Source: Macrocystis pyrifera
Lineage: Eukaryota; Sar; Phaeophyceae; Laminariales; Laminariaceae
Assembly: GCA_031763025.1 (NCBI GenBank)
Contig: JASSKH010000016.1
Coordinates: 5,938,054 to 6,002,053, forward strand
Direction: 5' to 3'
Length of the DNA stretch: 64,000 nt
Shown here: positions 54,601-64,000 of the stretch, piece after piece
How positions within the stretch are numbered: position 1 is the stretch's first letter
Layout of the letters: each line of letters starts with the position of its first letter
The notes under the pieces: model-generated
What the model was told of the DNA's origin: nothing
Databases searched by the model: none
Seen by the model: the letters and a program-made list of their open reading frames with translations, nothing else
Made by a program: the position numbers and the translations under genes

Positions 54601-55215
54601 CAGCAGGACTGGTCACCGCTGAGCTAGACGCACCTGCTTCTCACAGGCTTCTTCTACCCTCCCCAGCTGTTACCCTGTGAGCATCATAAGAGGCGTTCTA
54701 TTTTTGAGTTCCGAGTCATTTTTCTTACAGAAACGCTTGCGCGTGCCTAAAAACTAAAAAAAATAGAACAGAAAAAAACATCTCCCTGGTTCCACAGGTA
54801 ATGAAACGAAGCAGGTAGGTCAGCGTACAGACGTATACGGTTCTGACGCCCGAAAGATTCCGCCGTTCAGAGGGGGGAGAGTGTTATAAGGATTACCCTT
54901 GGCTGGGTAATCGATCGATATTTTACCTCTATAGCTCAGTAGGTAACAAACACCATACCAGGTATCACATACCTCAATTGCCCCTATAGCCTTAATTGAC
55001 ATCTCGTCTTGATAACACCTGCGGGAAAATATCTCGCGAGAAAAATACCGCCAAGAAAAAATGAGGATCGTCCACATACATGTTACACCAACCAAGTTGA
55101 AGAGTGGGTGTGAAAAAGGTGCACGGTGTACGAAACATTGCAATGCATACCAATAGTGTGATAGAGTACCTTGGTTGTCAATTCAATGGACCAACCATCA
55201 GTAGGGGCCGTTAAA

Positions 55216-55340
55216 TATTATTGTTCCAGTCGGGTCGTACCCCGTTTACCATTTGATATCTGTAGATACGCAGGCTATTATTGTTCCAGTCGGGTCGTAC
55301 CCTGTTTACCATTTGATATCTGTTGACACGCAGGTTAGTA
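55216..55340 (+). repeat. Two copies of a ~59-bp repeat
   Basis: TATTATTGTTCCAGTCGGGT followed by CGTACCCYGTTTACCATTTG occurs twice. Shorter TATCTGTAGACACGCAG phrases continue to about 55395. Confidence 0.9.
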
Positions 55341-55395
55341 TATCTGTAGACACGCAGACTGGCATACCTGTAGAATCTGATATGCAGGTTAGTAG

Positions 55396-55565
55396 GTTGT
55401 ACTATTGAAGCTTAGAGTAACGCATGCACCCTTACGGGGTGTTGTACAATTGGAGTTGAGGGCAACGCATGCACCCTTACGGGGCGTTGTACTATTGAAG
55501 TTGAGGGCAACGCATGCACTTTTACGGGACGTTGCACTATTGAAGTGGGGGTGACGCATGCACCC
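55396..55565 (+). repeat. Four copies of a ~55-bp repeat
   Basis: GTTGTACTATTGAAG then GCAACGCATGCACCCTTACG repeats four times with small changes. In an LTR such repeats often act as enhancers; that role is not shown here. Confidence 0.9.
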
Positions 55566-55720
55566 TTGCTAGTAGAATATAGCCGGTTGAAGCCAGAGGA
55601 TTCTCCTGGCTTCAAAAAGCATGTGCTCCCCCCCCCCCCCTCTCTCCTCACTCTTCTCACTTGCCCCTTTTGAGCAAGCTTCGCACCAATAAAGGAAGAG
55701 AACTCCAATAAGAACTAGGT

Positions 55721-55985
55721 CTGAGTTTGACCAAGCACAGACACCTGTGTCACACTTCTTCTGTGGATCATCATCCCGTGGAACCCTTACTGCTCTCCCA
55801 CTACCACATCACAATAGTCATTGCCGGTAAAGAAATCCAAAAGCCCCCAGCAGCAAGGTACACGTTTTCTAGAGGTGAGAAGCTAGTGAGTTCTGACATC
55901 CTAAAACACTCTCATGACTAACAAAAATTTTACGCTATTTCCGCGCGAAGGTGATGCTGGAGTTTTTTCAAGGCTTATCACGGTA
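55721..55985. other. No recognised gene
   Basis: Unassigned sequence between the LTR-like region and the GC-rich minisatellite. Confidence 0.4.
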
Positions 55986-56315
55986 ATTTCGGCGGGACGG
56001 TGGTAACGGCGGGACGGGACGGTAAAACCGCCGTCAAAGTGGTCCCGCCGTCCCGTCCCGTCCAGTCCTGCCGACAAAAAATCCCTGACCGTCGTCACTT
56101 ACCGTCCCGTCCCGCCTATAAAATCTCTCCGGTTGGAAATTACCGTCCCGTCCCGCCGTGTGGCACCGAAAAATTACCGTCCCGTCCCGCCGTGGCACCG
56201 AAAAAATTACCGTCCCGTCCCGCCGTGACACCGACAAATTACCGTCCCGTCCCGCCGATAAAATCTCTCCCGTAGGAAATTATCGTTCCGTCCCATCGTG
56301 ACACCGCCTCCGGCG
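55986..56315 (+). repeat. CCGTCCCGTCCCGCCG minisatellite, array 1
   Basis: About eight copies of CCGTCCCGTCCCGCCG separated by A-rich or GGAAATTA-type spacers (unit about 30-45 bp). The first two copies (55992-56025) are in the opposite orientation (CGGCGGGACGG), so the array begins with an inverted repeat. It is the same family as 62690-63070. Confidence 0.92.
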
Positions 56316-56697
56316 GACATAACTTGCCTCCTTTCCCCTACAAGAAACATTCGTGGTCGTCTGTTCCCATCCATTTCCACCACGAATTACGAAATTGACC
56401 AAGAAATTTCGAGGTGTACCAAACTTCAGTAATTCCTACATAAATATATGTCATCATTAATTGTGCACAACTCCCATCTATAAATGAAATACGTATAGAA
56501 TATTAATAGTAGTAGTAGGCGTATTACCCAGCTTGCAAAATTGGGTATCAACTATTCAATTATTAACCAGTCGAACTCACAGATGATGACGTATTTTCCT
56601 CGTCTTCATCTTACAATGCGGCGCGCGACAGCGCAAAAGCCTCTTCATAGCGGCTCGGATACGAGGGTAGGGTGCCTTGCTTTGAGTTTCTCTGTTC

Positions 56698-56698
<1 letters not shown>
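56316..56698. other. No recognised gene
   Basis: AT-rich, with CAGTCGAACTCACAGATGAT near 56569 resembling the phrase at 43980. Nothing coding. Confidence 0.4.
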
Positions 56699-56744
<46 letters not shown>

Positions 56745-56815
56745 GTGTACGTGTATGTGTATGTGTATGTGTATGTGTGTATATGTGTATGTATATGTGT
56801 ATATATGTCTGTGTG
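56699..56815 (+). repeat. GTGTAT hexanucleotide microsatellite
   Basis: GTGTATGTGTATGTGTAT continues with few interruptions for about 115 bp, giving low-complexity frames on both strands. Confidence 0.97.
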
Positions 56816-57284
56816 TGATTCAACTTTTTTTTGGCCCACGTTTGACCACCGCGGTCAACGCAAACAGCACCAATTCCAGTCCCGGCGGGCTCTGTGCACG
56901 CACACACACAAACGAAACCTTCTCGTGCTGGTGCGGTGGTAAGTCGTTCACATTTGGTCGAGCTAGGTGCGGCAACGTGTGTAGGCACATTTTTGTGCTG
57001 GGCCATGTTGAAAAAACACAGAACCAACAACACCAATATTTTTTGCTGTTTGTGTTCTACCTAACGAAACCCAGCTCTACGAGTACTCGTAGGCAGACTG
57101 TGCCTGTCCACAGCAACGAGCGTTCGGGCCATGTCCCCGAGACATCCTGCAGGGGGTATTATCAGGCCCACCCTCCCACTGATGAGGGGACGGAGAGAAA
57201 CACGAGAGAAGATCTGCTGTAGTTGTTGTACAACAGTAGTATTAGTAGTGGTGGCGCTGGTAGAAGTTCTGTTGACACACATCA
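56816..57284. other. No recognised gene
   Basis: A plus frame continues through this stretch from the microsatellite (with VPVHSNERSGHVPETSC) but has no motif and no start of its own. It is left unassigned. Confidence 0.3.
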
Positions 57285-58150
57285 GGTTGTAGATTTTTCG
57301 TCTTCAAATTATGAGTTCGGAATCAGGAAACACATGAACGAAGGGTTCACACACAAGCCGAGGGTACTGCGACACTGACCCTGGCCTCGTGTGTCCTACT
57401 GCTACTACTGCTGCTGCTATTTTGCTGCTGGAGAAGCTCTGCTGTAGATGTCGCACATCAGTAGTATAGCAGTGGCACCTGTTACCTGCCACGAGAAGTT
57501 CTCTCTCTTGGACAGAGCATGTCGGGTGCGGATTTTCGTCTTCAAATTATTAGGCCGAATTTCGAGTTCCAAACCAACACAGGACAAAATCGAGTACGTG
57601 CACGAAGGGTTCAAGGGTTAGATTGACAAGCCGAGCGTACAGCGACGCTGACCCTGGCCTCGTGTGTCCTACTGCTACTGTTGCTGCTGCTTTGCTGCTG
57701 GAGAAACACTGCTGCTGTAGATGTCGTACACCAGCACAAGCAAGTAGCGGTGGCACCTGCTACCTGCTACGAGAAGTTCTCTCTCTTGGACAGAGCATGT
57801 CGGGTGCAGATTTTTCGTCTTCAAATTACTATGCCGAGTTTCGAGTTCAAAACCAACACCTGACAAAATCGAGTATGTGTACAAAGGGTTCACGGGTTAG
57901 ATTGACAAGCCGAGCGTACAGCGACGCTGACCCTGGCCTCGTGTGTCCTACTGCTACTGCTGCTGCTGTTTAGTTGCTGGAGAAACACTGCTGCTGTAGA
58001 TGTCGTACACCAGTACAAGCAAGTAGTGGTTGCACCCGCTACGAGAAAGCTCTTTCTGTTGGACAAAGCATTTCAGACGCAGATTTTTCGTCTTCAAATT
58101 ATGCCGAATTTCAACCAGAAAACACTGCTGTTGGAAAAAAGGAAAAAACA
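57285..58150 (+). repeat. Tandem repeat, ~275-bp unit with CTG runs, about 3.2 copies
   Basis: CTGACCCTGGCCTCGTGTGT recurs at about 57377, 57648 and 57926, and TCTTCAAATTAT at 57301, 57539, 57820 and 58091. Each unit has TACTGCTACTGCTGCTG, GAGAAGTTCTCTC, GGACAGAGCATGTCGGGTG and AAGCCGAGCGTACAGCGACG. A more diverged relative continues at 58380-58470. Confidence 0.93.
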
Positions 58151-58208
58151 TGTCAGGTGTGTGTGTTTGTTTGTCTTGTTCTTTCTACCCGTCGACATCC
58201 AGCACAAC

Positions 58209-58317
58209 TATTACGGGGATCCATAGTTAATAGGACCTATGGTATACATCAAAACCTATGTAATTACATATTTTTACTAACAATATTTTGTCCTATTTAC
58301 TATGGTCCCCCGTAATA
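58209..58317. mobile_element. 105-bp MITE with TA target duplication
   Basis: TA-TTACGGGGATCCATAGTTAA at the left and, inverted, TTACGGGGGACCATAGTAAA at the right form terminal inverted repeats of about 26 bp, flanked by TA on both sides. Relatives of the host repeat lacking the insert are at about 45434-45470 (reverse) and 48383-48420, where CATCCAGCA leads straight to GTGTCCGTGC. TA duplication suggests the Tc1/mariner group. It encodes nothing. Confidence 0.85.
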
Positions 58318-58829
58318 GTGTCCGTGCCGGTTCTTGAATCCCCGAGAGCCACGATGCGAATACAAGTTCTGTGGTCACAGCAGTGCATATTTTTCGTCTG
58401 CAAACTATTATGCCGGATTTCGAGGTGGAAACCAGGATACACACGCCAAAATCCAGTATGTGTTACAGGTGTGTGCGTACTGCTGCAACATGTGTTTTTC
58501 ATATTATATCAAGCAGGAGAGACCAAGAACATTTACGATATTGAGATTCACCAACGACGGCGTATAGATAGGTAGTAGGTAGTAGTAGGTATAATAGTAG
58601 ATGCTCGTTCGTGTTGGTTCAGCACAAAACAGAATAATCCGTATTCGCCCAGCAGGATGCATCGCAGATATGACTATACTGCAGGTATTACTGAGGTCGC
58701 GCCTCATTACCACCAACTACTAGTAATTTAATACGTGGTCAGCGGTATGAAATTGCTTTACTACTTTTTTTTAGCAGAAAAAGCTGTGCTGGTGGTGTTG
58801 ATCAGCAGCTGGTTGATGATTAGTTTGGG
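58318..58829. other. No recognised gene
   Basis: Holds a diverged relative of the 275-bp repeat (58380-58470) and TAGTAGGTAGTAGTAGG words near 58570. No coding signal. Confidence 0.4.
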
Positions 58830-59345
58830 TAAATGCGACACCGGTGTCGTAATTTCTTATTTGCGACACCGCGTCACGTTCGCGGCACATACCTCAGATT
58901 GGCTCTGCACAGCCAGGGATGTGTTGACATGGTGCAGGGCCATCATTGAAGCTATCGCATGGCCGAAACGGGCCAGGACTCGAGGAGACATCTTGCCTCT
59001 TGGTGCACCCGCAAAACGTTCAGATCGGTGTCGCAAATAAGCCTTATTTGCGACACCGCGACGGGGTTGCCGCACACGCTAAGGATCAGCGACGTACTAC
59101 CAGTAGAGTCTCAGTGTGGTGTAAAGCTACCGTTGAAGCTATCGTGAAGCCAAAACGGGCCAGTACTCGAGGAGATATAGGGTATCCTAGTACACCTAGG
59201 CTGATGTCGCAAACAAGCCTTATTTCGCGTGTATCCAGAACGAGCCCATTACAGTAGTAGCTACTGCTGTGCGTTGTATCCTGGTCATCCTGGTGCACTG
59301 TCAGAGTAGTCAGACTGGTGTCGTAAAGCCGCATTTGACGACATC
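58830..59345 (-). repeat. GTGTCGC palindrome array 1 (reverse orientation)
   Basis: Palindromes built on GTGTCGCAAATAAG and its complement lie at about 58838-58880, 59022-59055, 59206-59228 and, degenerate, 59316-59345, at 185-bp spacing. The linkers carry CATTGAAGCTATCG, CGGGCCAGGACTCGAGGAGA and GCACACGCTAAGGATC, the reverse complement of the linkers in array 2. Confidence 0.85.
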
Positions 59346-59479
59346 GCACGACGTGCGTCGCGCGCGCCCCGTTTAGAGCTCGGACTATACCACTGTACAG
59401 CATGTTTCCACGAGTACATCGATCGTTAGCCACGTCATCAGAGGTATGTACATTATTGTCTTTTTTCGCAATAATGCCG

Positions 59480-59830
59480 TGGCATGCCGTGGCACCATGG
59501 AACTCTCCACGGACCTCCACGGCATACCATGGGACCTTAACCCTAACCCTAACCCTCACCCTAACCCTAACCCTAACCCTAACCCTAACCCCTAACCCTA
59601 ACCTAGGTGCCGAGGACATTGGGGTACCGTTGGGGTTGCCATGACATTCCGTGGGGTTGCCATGGAGCGCCGTGGCGGTAGCTGCGGGGGTTGCCATGGT
59701 ACTACCCATGGCATGTCATGGCAACCCCCACGGCGTGCCATGGAATCTATTGCCACACCATGGTATGCCGTGGTGATGCCATGGTATGCCATGGGCGGTA
59801 CCATGGCAATGCCACGGCATGCCCACGACA
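59480..59830. repeat. CCATGG/CCGTGG palindrome-rich block
   Basis: GCCATGG, CCATGGCA, GCCGTGG and CCACGGC words recur every 10-20 bases on both sides of the telomere-like tract, with many short self-complementary segments such as GCCATGGTAC and CCATGGCATG. It resembles a simple palindromic satellite. Confidence 0.8.
59537..59604 (+). repeat. Internal telomeric tract (CCCTAA)n
   Basis: About eleven CCCTAA units with one CCCTCA and one extra C. This is the complement of TTAGGG, the telomere repeat of animals, fungi and several protists including many stramenopiles. Its position 4.4 kb from the window end, with unrelated sequence on both sides, makes it interstitial in this window. Confidence 0.95.
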
Positions 59831-61059
59831 AGGTCAAATAGTGTAGAACCCTGCGTCATCATGAATCAATGGATTTGAAATTAACTTGGTTATCTTACCG
59901 CGCCGTGATCTAATAAGTCGTAGGTACTATAATTGAGAGCGCTGGTATCGTTCAAAGCGCCAGGTGCTCTGTTTATGCGTCTATTAACATGGGCACAAAT
60001 GAAGGGCACAGAAGTTTGTGCATGCTGCGCTCTGTATATGGTTTTTGTACTTGTCTGTGGATGCTATCGAAATAGGTGGGTGTATGTCATCTACACCAGT
60101 ATCATAGTATCGCAGTAAAATCGGCGTTCGTTCCGTGCAACCATCATCACCCACCAATGCGGTTGTTTAATTGCCCTTCAACAGCCGTGTAAAAGCGCCT
60201 ATCCCTCAGGCGTTTACCAACGCCTATTGTTCTGCCGCACAGAACTGAACAAACTTTAGAAACGCTGTGCACAGTTTTTGTCGGATTAGTTAAGGTAACG
60301 AATACACCCCATAGATGCACAGAGGGCGGCCATACTGCAGCTTGCCTAGCTATGCGTCATGTTCGTTGTACGCGTTCGTTCCGACACATTATCCTACTTG
60401 TTGTTGCACTAACAGCAGTCCACAGTATCCGCACTGCTGTAGTATCGGCACATACTATTAATAATAGTCTAACTTAGGGCACATGCGTAGCACGTAGTTT
60501 GTAAACGGATTCCCGATGTGTATCTCTAACTAACGGTTGTGAAACGTACAGTAGAAACCCACAGCAGACTGCACGAGTTCAATGTAAGCGGCAGAGGGGT
60601 TAGCCGCCTTGTTTATGGTGCCGAAGAAATCGGTATGTGTAACGCGTGTAGGAGGTCGTGGAGTTCGTAGGGTGCTTGGAAGGTGTCCTTTGATGCCCTG
60701 CAGTGTTGTGTAGAGTTCCCACCGTGCTGTTGTATGCTGTACACACTGGTGCGCGGGTTGGAGGTTTTTCCACAAGTTCAGGCAGAATGTTTGCGGAGAG
60801 AAGCCCAACCATTATACCTGGTAGAAGATTCACCAACATCCCGCAACAAGCAGATTGTGCGCACTGACCTGCCCCACTCAAATCATGCGTAGTCTCCTCG
60901 TCCAGCTACGCAGTCAATTCCCGATTATTTTGGATGCCCTGGTCGGCGAGGCAGTCTGATGGGTTATGTTTAGTTTTCGCACTCCTAGCCTATCGTGTTT
61001 GTGTGTTTACGACGTTGTATGTAGCAAGCAGCAACAGTAGTAGAAGAGCCACGTTGAAT
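59831..61059. other. No recognised gene
   Basis: Mixed sequence with a TACCTGGTA palindrome at 60815 and a few short frames (for example minus 60881-60600), none with recognisable motifs. No RNA gene seen. Confidence 0.4.
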
Positions 61060-61935
61060 ATTCTGACCGTGTACTAGGATAACCCATATCTCCTCGAGTA
61101 CTGGCCCGTTTTGGCTGCACGATAGCTTCAATGGTAGTCCTACACCGTGCAGAGACTCTAATGGTAGTGCGTTGCCGACCCGGAGCGTGTGCGGCAACTA
61201 CAGCGCGGCGTCGCAAATACGGTATTTGCGACACGCGTGTCGCAAATAAGGCTTATTTGCGACACCAGCCAGAAGATTCTGCCGGTTGTACCAGGATACC
61301 CCATATCTCCTCGAGTACTGGCCCGTTTTGGCTACACTATGGCTTCAATGGTAGCCTTACACCATGCTGAGACTCTACTGGTAGTGCTTTGCCGATCCGG
61401 AGCGTGCAGCAACCACGGCGCGGTGTTGCAAATACGGTATTTGCGACACGCGTGGCGCGAATAAGGCTTATTTTTAATTGCGACAGGAGCCAGAAGATTC
61501 TGCGGGATGTACCAAGATACCCCATATCTCCTCGAGTCCTGGCCCGTTTTGGCTACAGGATGGCTTCAATGGTAGCCCTACACCATGCTGAGACTCTACT
61601 CGTAGTGCTTTGCCGATCCGGAGCGTGTGCAGCAACCACGTCGCGGTGTCGCAAATACGGTATTTGCGACACGCGTGTCGCAAATAAGGCTTATTTGCGA
61701 CACCGATCTGAACGTTTTGCGGGTGCTCCAAGAGGCCAGATATCTCCTCGAGTCCTGGCCCGTTGCGGCCATGCGATAGCTTCAATCATGGCCCTGCACC
61801 ATGCCAACATATCTCTGGCGGTACGGAGCCGATTTGAGGTATGTGCCGCGAACGTGACGCGGTGTCGCAAATACGCCGCTTATTTGCGACACCGTGTCGC
61901 AAATAAGAAATTACGACACCGGTGTCGCAAATAGC
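61060..61935 (+). repeat. GTGTCGC palindrome array 2, ~218-bp unit, four copies
   Basis: Each unit has two adjacent palindromes, TCGCAAATAC/GTATTTGCGA and GTGTCGCAAATAAG/CTTATTTGCGACAC (centre one base), at about 61209, 61428, 61646 and 61861. Linkers share ATATCTCCTCGAGT, CTGGCCCGTTTTGGCT and CCTACACCATGCTGAGACTC. Orientation is opposite to array 1. Confidence 0.92.
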
Positions 61936-62689
61936 ATTACCATTAGTTTTTTTATGCCTTCAAATGAAGATAAGTACAAAAATATTACCATCTACGAAAA
62001 AGAATCTAAATTACTACCAAGTAAGAAATGTATGCTTGTTTTTTATTTTCATTTTTTTTAAAAGAATCTTCATACTTCATATTTCCACTCGCAACTGAAG
62101 GCAGAGTATCGTAATAATACAACACCTGCCACAGGCTCGCCACCACACACAAACAGCACAGAGGCCAGTCAACTCACGGTCACACCAGTACTGGTGTGGC
62201 CCAAAAGATGCCAGGAGACATATCATCAAGCGTGCGCTGTCAAGGATGCAGGGCCGAGTGTTACACATTAAAACCAAGTAGTTTGGTGTCAGTCAAAGCA
62301 TGTCAATGCAAAGTTGCTATCTGTCAAGGGGTGAAAGTGCTGTCTCCTAACATCTTTGGTGTGACCGGCACGGACTCGACCAGCAGCGGCACTAGAATCA
62401 CCACCGCCGCTGCCACCACCTCCACCTCCACAACCACCAGTAACACAGCGCAAGCACACCCATCAGAACAAGCACCATGAGCTGGCAACGCAACAACAGT
62501 GCTTGGGGCAGGGGTGGAAGAAATCAGAAGACGTCGCCCGTGTAGTGGCAGCACTTCTCGGACCTTGGGCTGCGCGGGTCGAGAAGAAAACGTCTGCGTC
62601 GGGACGACTCCCTTCGCGGAACCAGCAGTGTGCGGGAATTTTTTCACGTACAACCGCGCCGACCTTGCGGCGGGAAAGGAGAGAAATAT
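61936..62689. other. No assigned gene; short cysteine-containing frame
   Basis: The plus frame at 62196-62480 reads SVRCQGCRAECYTLKPSSL and VKACQCKVAICQG before a Thr/Ser-rich tail. The cysteines are suggestive, but there is no family match I can name and the tail is low complexity. Left unassigned. Confidence 0.25.
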
Positions 62690-63070
62690 ATTTACCGTCC
62701 CGCCCCGCCGAAGAAAAAGAAAATCACCGTCCCGTCCCGCCGTGGGAAAAATCTTAACCGTCCCGTCCCGCCGAGGAAAAACATATTTTCCGTCCCGTCC
62801 CGCCGAGGAAAAAAATATTTACCGTCCCGTCCCGCCGAGGAAAAAATATTTACCGTCCCGTCCCGCCGAGGGAGAAAATATTTACCGTCCCGTCCCGTCG
62901 TGAAAATCAGCCCCGTTGACTTTGACCGCCCCGTCCCGTCGAGAAATTTGGCACCCGCTGTCCCGTCCCGCCAATTTTTTATGTCCTTATTTTACCGTCC
63001 CGTCCCGTCCCGTTTTCATTTTTTTTTCCCGCCAAACGAGTAAAATCTGTTCCGTCCCGTCCTGCCACGA
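62690..63070 (+). repeat. CCGTCCCGTCCCGCCG minisatellite, array 2
   Basis: About ten copies of CCGTCCCGTCCCGCCG alternate with GAGGAAAAAATATTTA-type spacers (unit about 34-36 bp). The core is identical to array 1 at 56.0-56.3 kb but the spacers differ. Proline-rich frames (NRPVPPRK) are repeat translations. Confidence 0.95.
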
Positions 63071-63961
63071 TTCTCAGTCACTGTGAAAAGCCTTGAATTT
63101 TTTCTTGTATGTTTTACTCGTCACATCTAATAAACGTAGAAGATTGAACGGAGGAAATCTGGGGTTTGTGGAGACGTATTACTTGTTATTGTTTCTGGCC
63201 GACGTGTTGCAAACGTATCATTCCTGTTTTTTGTGCCGCTTTTCTAAGTCCGACCAATCCTTGAAGTTTCCACACCTCCCCGAGCGACCTTGTATTGAAT
63301 TGTAACACATAGAGAACAGCAGAGCAACGCTTGCCCAGCTCTACAATGCTGCAGGACATATGCGCCTAAAAAAATACCAGGTAATGGACAAATATTAAAC
63401 GAACCTCACAAAAGCCATCGCTTCGCGGCTGAGCAACGGCGCACATCGTAGCCGCGCGCTGCATTATTTGTGCTGCTGTCGTGCGTTGTCTTTGTTTTTT
63501 TATGGGATGCATCCTCATGGCCGCCGGGAAATCACGAATATTTTTCTCTTTCATGCGATCTGCCTTTCGGGGGCATGGGGACCGACCCCTGGGCCCAGAG
63601 GACGTTCGCATCTGACAAGTACTACAGCAGTAGTGTATAGGTAGAAACAATCGCACACATTACATGTTCCTCCGATCTATGACCGTTTCAGGTCATATCC
63701 CGGATCAAGACCATATCGGTCTTGCCGGTCTTGAACAGGAAACTTACCACAATATTCGACAGGCGTCTAACTTCTGGAATACGGAGCCGTTTTGGCTCCA
63801 CGATAGCTCTGCCATGGCAACTCTTCTATTAGTAGTTCATACCAACATACTCCGGTTGTGCCATTTTCCTTCCGCGATGTATTTGGCAAACGAGCGGCGG
63901 TGGTGTATCCAAGCGTTTGTATACCGGCGTCCCCGGTGGCTTGGCAGGTGGTCCGCGTGCC
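63071..63961. other. No recognised gene
   Basis: Contains a TACCAGGTA palindrome (63375), GTACTACAGCAGTAG near 63627, and, at 63785-63815, GAGCCGTTTTGGCTCCACGATAGCT, a distant relative of the array-2 linkers. No coding feature is supported. Confidence 0.4.
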
Positions 63962-64000
63962 TAGCAAGATCAATTTCGTGGATTCGGGACCGAGTGCATG
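63962..64000 (+). mobile_element. SINE 5' end, cut by window edge
   Basis: AGCAAGATCAATTTCGTG and GACCGAGTGCATG match the 5' part of the SINE inserted at 41900, with a changed box-B region. The rest lies beyond the window. Confidence 0.55.

Larger units (their letters stand above)
54868..55720 (+). mobile_element. Possible 3' LTR preceded by a polypurine tract (fossil)
   Basis: AGAGGGGGGAGAG at 54877-54889 runs directly into TGTTATAAGGATTACCC, a typical polypurine tract to LTR junction. The same junction occurs in reverse at 6444. The presumed LTR contains tandem repeats (55216-55340 and 55396-55565), a hairpin GAAGCCAG...CTGGCTTC near 55590, and AATAAAGG near 55689 as a candidate polyadenylation signal. 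No partner LTR is visible, so it may be a solo LTR. Confidence 0.45.

Noticed and set aside
62196-62480. Small cysteine-rich secreted or zinc-binding protein
   Set aside because: No signal peptide, cysteine spacing fits no family I know, and the tail is low complexity.
1-64000. Assigning the sequence to a named species such as Ectocarpus
   Set aside because: The telomere type, CAG richness and element types are compatible but not diagnostic; no host gene is available to decide.

Overview
The window looks like gene-poor eukaryotic nuclear DNA, probably heterochromatic. It holds a Ty1/copia fossil and tyrosine-recombinase (DIRS-like) retroelement fossils. It also has an hAT-like element with an 8-bp target duplication, SINE- and MITE-like repeats, GT/AG-type splice signals, an internal TTAGGG-type telomere tract and many satellite arrays. 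These, with the abundant CAG/CTG repeats, would suit an alga, perhaps a stramenopile such as a brown alga. That identification is inference and is not proven by any gene here. I found no convincing single-copy host gene, rRNA or functional tRNA.

Layout, left part: 1-384 is a minus-strand retroelement fragment cut by the window edge. 421-868 and 8563-9398 are small elements with terminal direct repeats. 2790-5310 is a ~197-bp satellite. 6377-6664 holds two tandem copies of an LTR-end repeat that recurs at 54.9 kb. 9.64-12.53 kb is a broken DIRS-like element (gag-like block, then tyrosine recombinase). 12.69-16.75 kb holds two satellites, the second with a trimeric higher-order structure. 20.0-27.85 kb holds two gag-like blocks separated by a 5.8-kb minisatellite whose core is a 1,124-bp higher-order unit repeated three times. 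28.0-35.77 kb is a broken Ty1/copia element with short LTRs.

Layout, right part: 37.9-53.9 kb is a nest of repeats. A 4.6-kb hAT-like element (15-bp terminal inverted repeats, 8-bp target duplication CTCTCCAT) sits at 48827-53442, and a right-truncated relative starts at 39563. Each carries the same ~3.57-kb unit, but at different internal positions and in opposite orientation relative to the carrier, so the unit seems to have moved independently. On its minus strand the unit has exon-like blocks with cysteine fingers and a stretch resembling the C-terminal half of an OTU-type cysteine protease. One copy also holds a 312-bp SINE that is cleanly absent from the other. A palindrome-rich satellite (46.1-47.0 kb) lies between the two carriers. 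53.9-64.0 kb has LTR-like remnants, two related CCGTCCCG minisatellites, a CTG-rich tandem repeat with a 105-bp MITE beside it, two oppositely oriented arrays built on a GTGTCGCAAATAA palindrome, and the internal telomeric tract inside a CCATGG-rich block.

The signals most worth following are the independently moving OTU/zinc-finger unit, the palindrome TACCWGGTA (18 exact copies against about 0.5 expected by chance), and the nested higher-order repeats.
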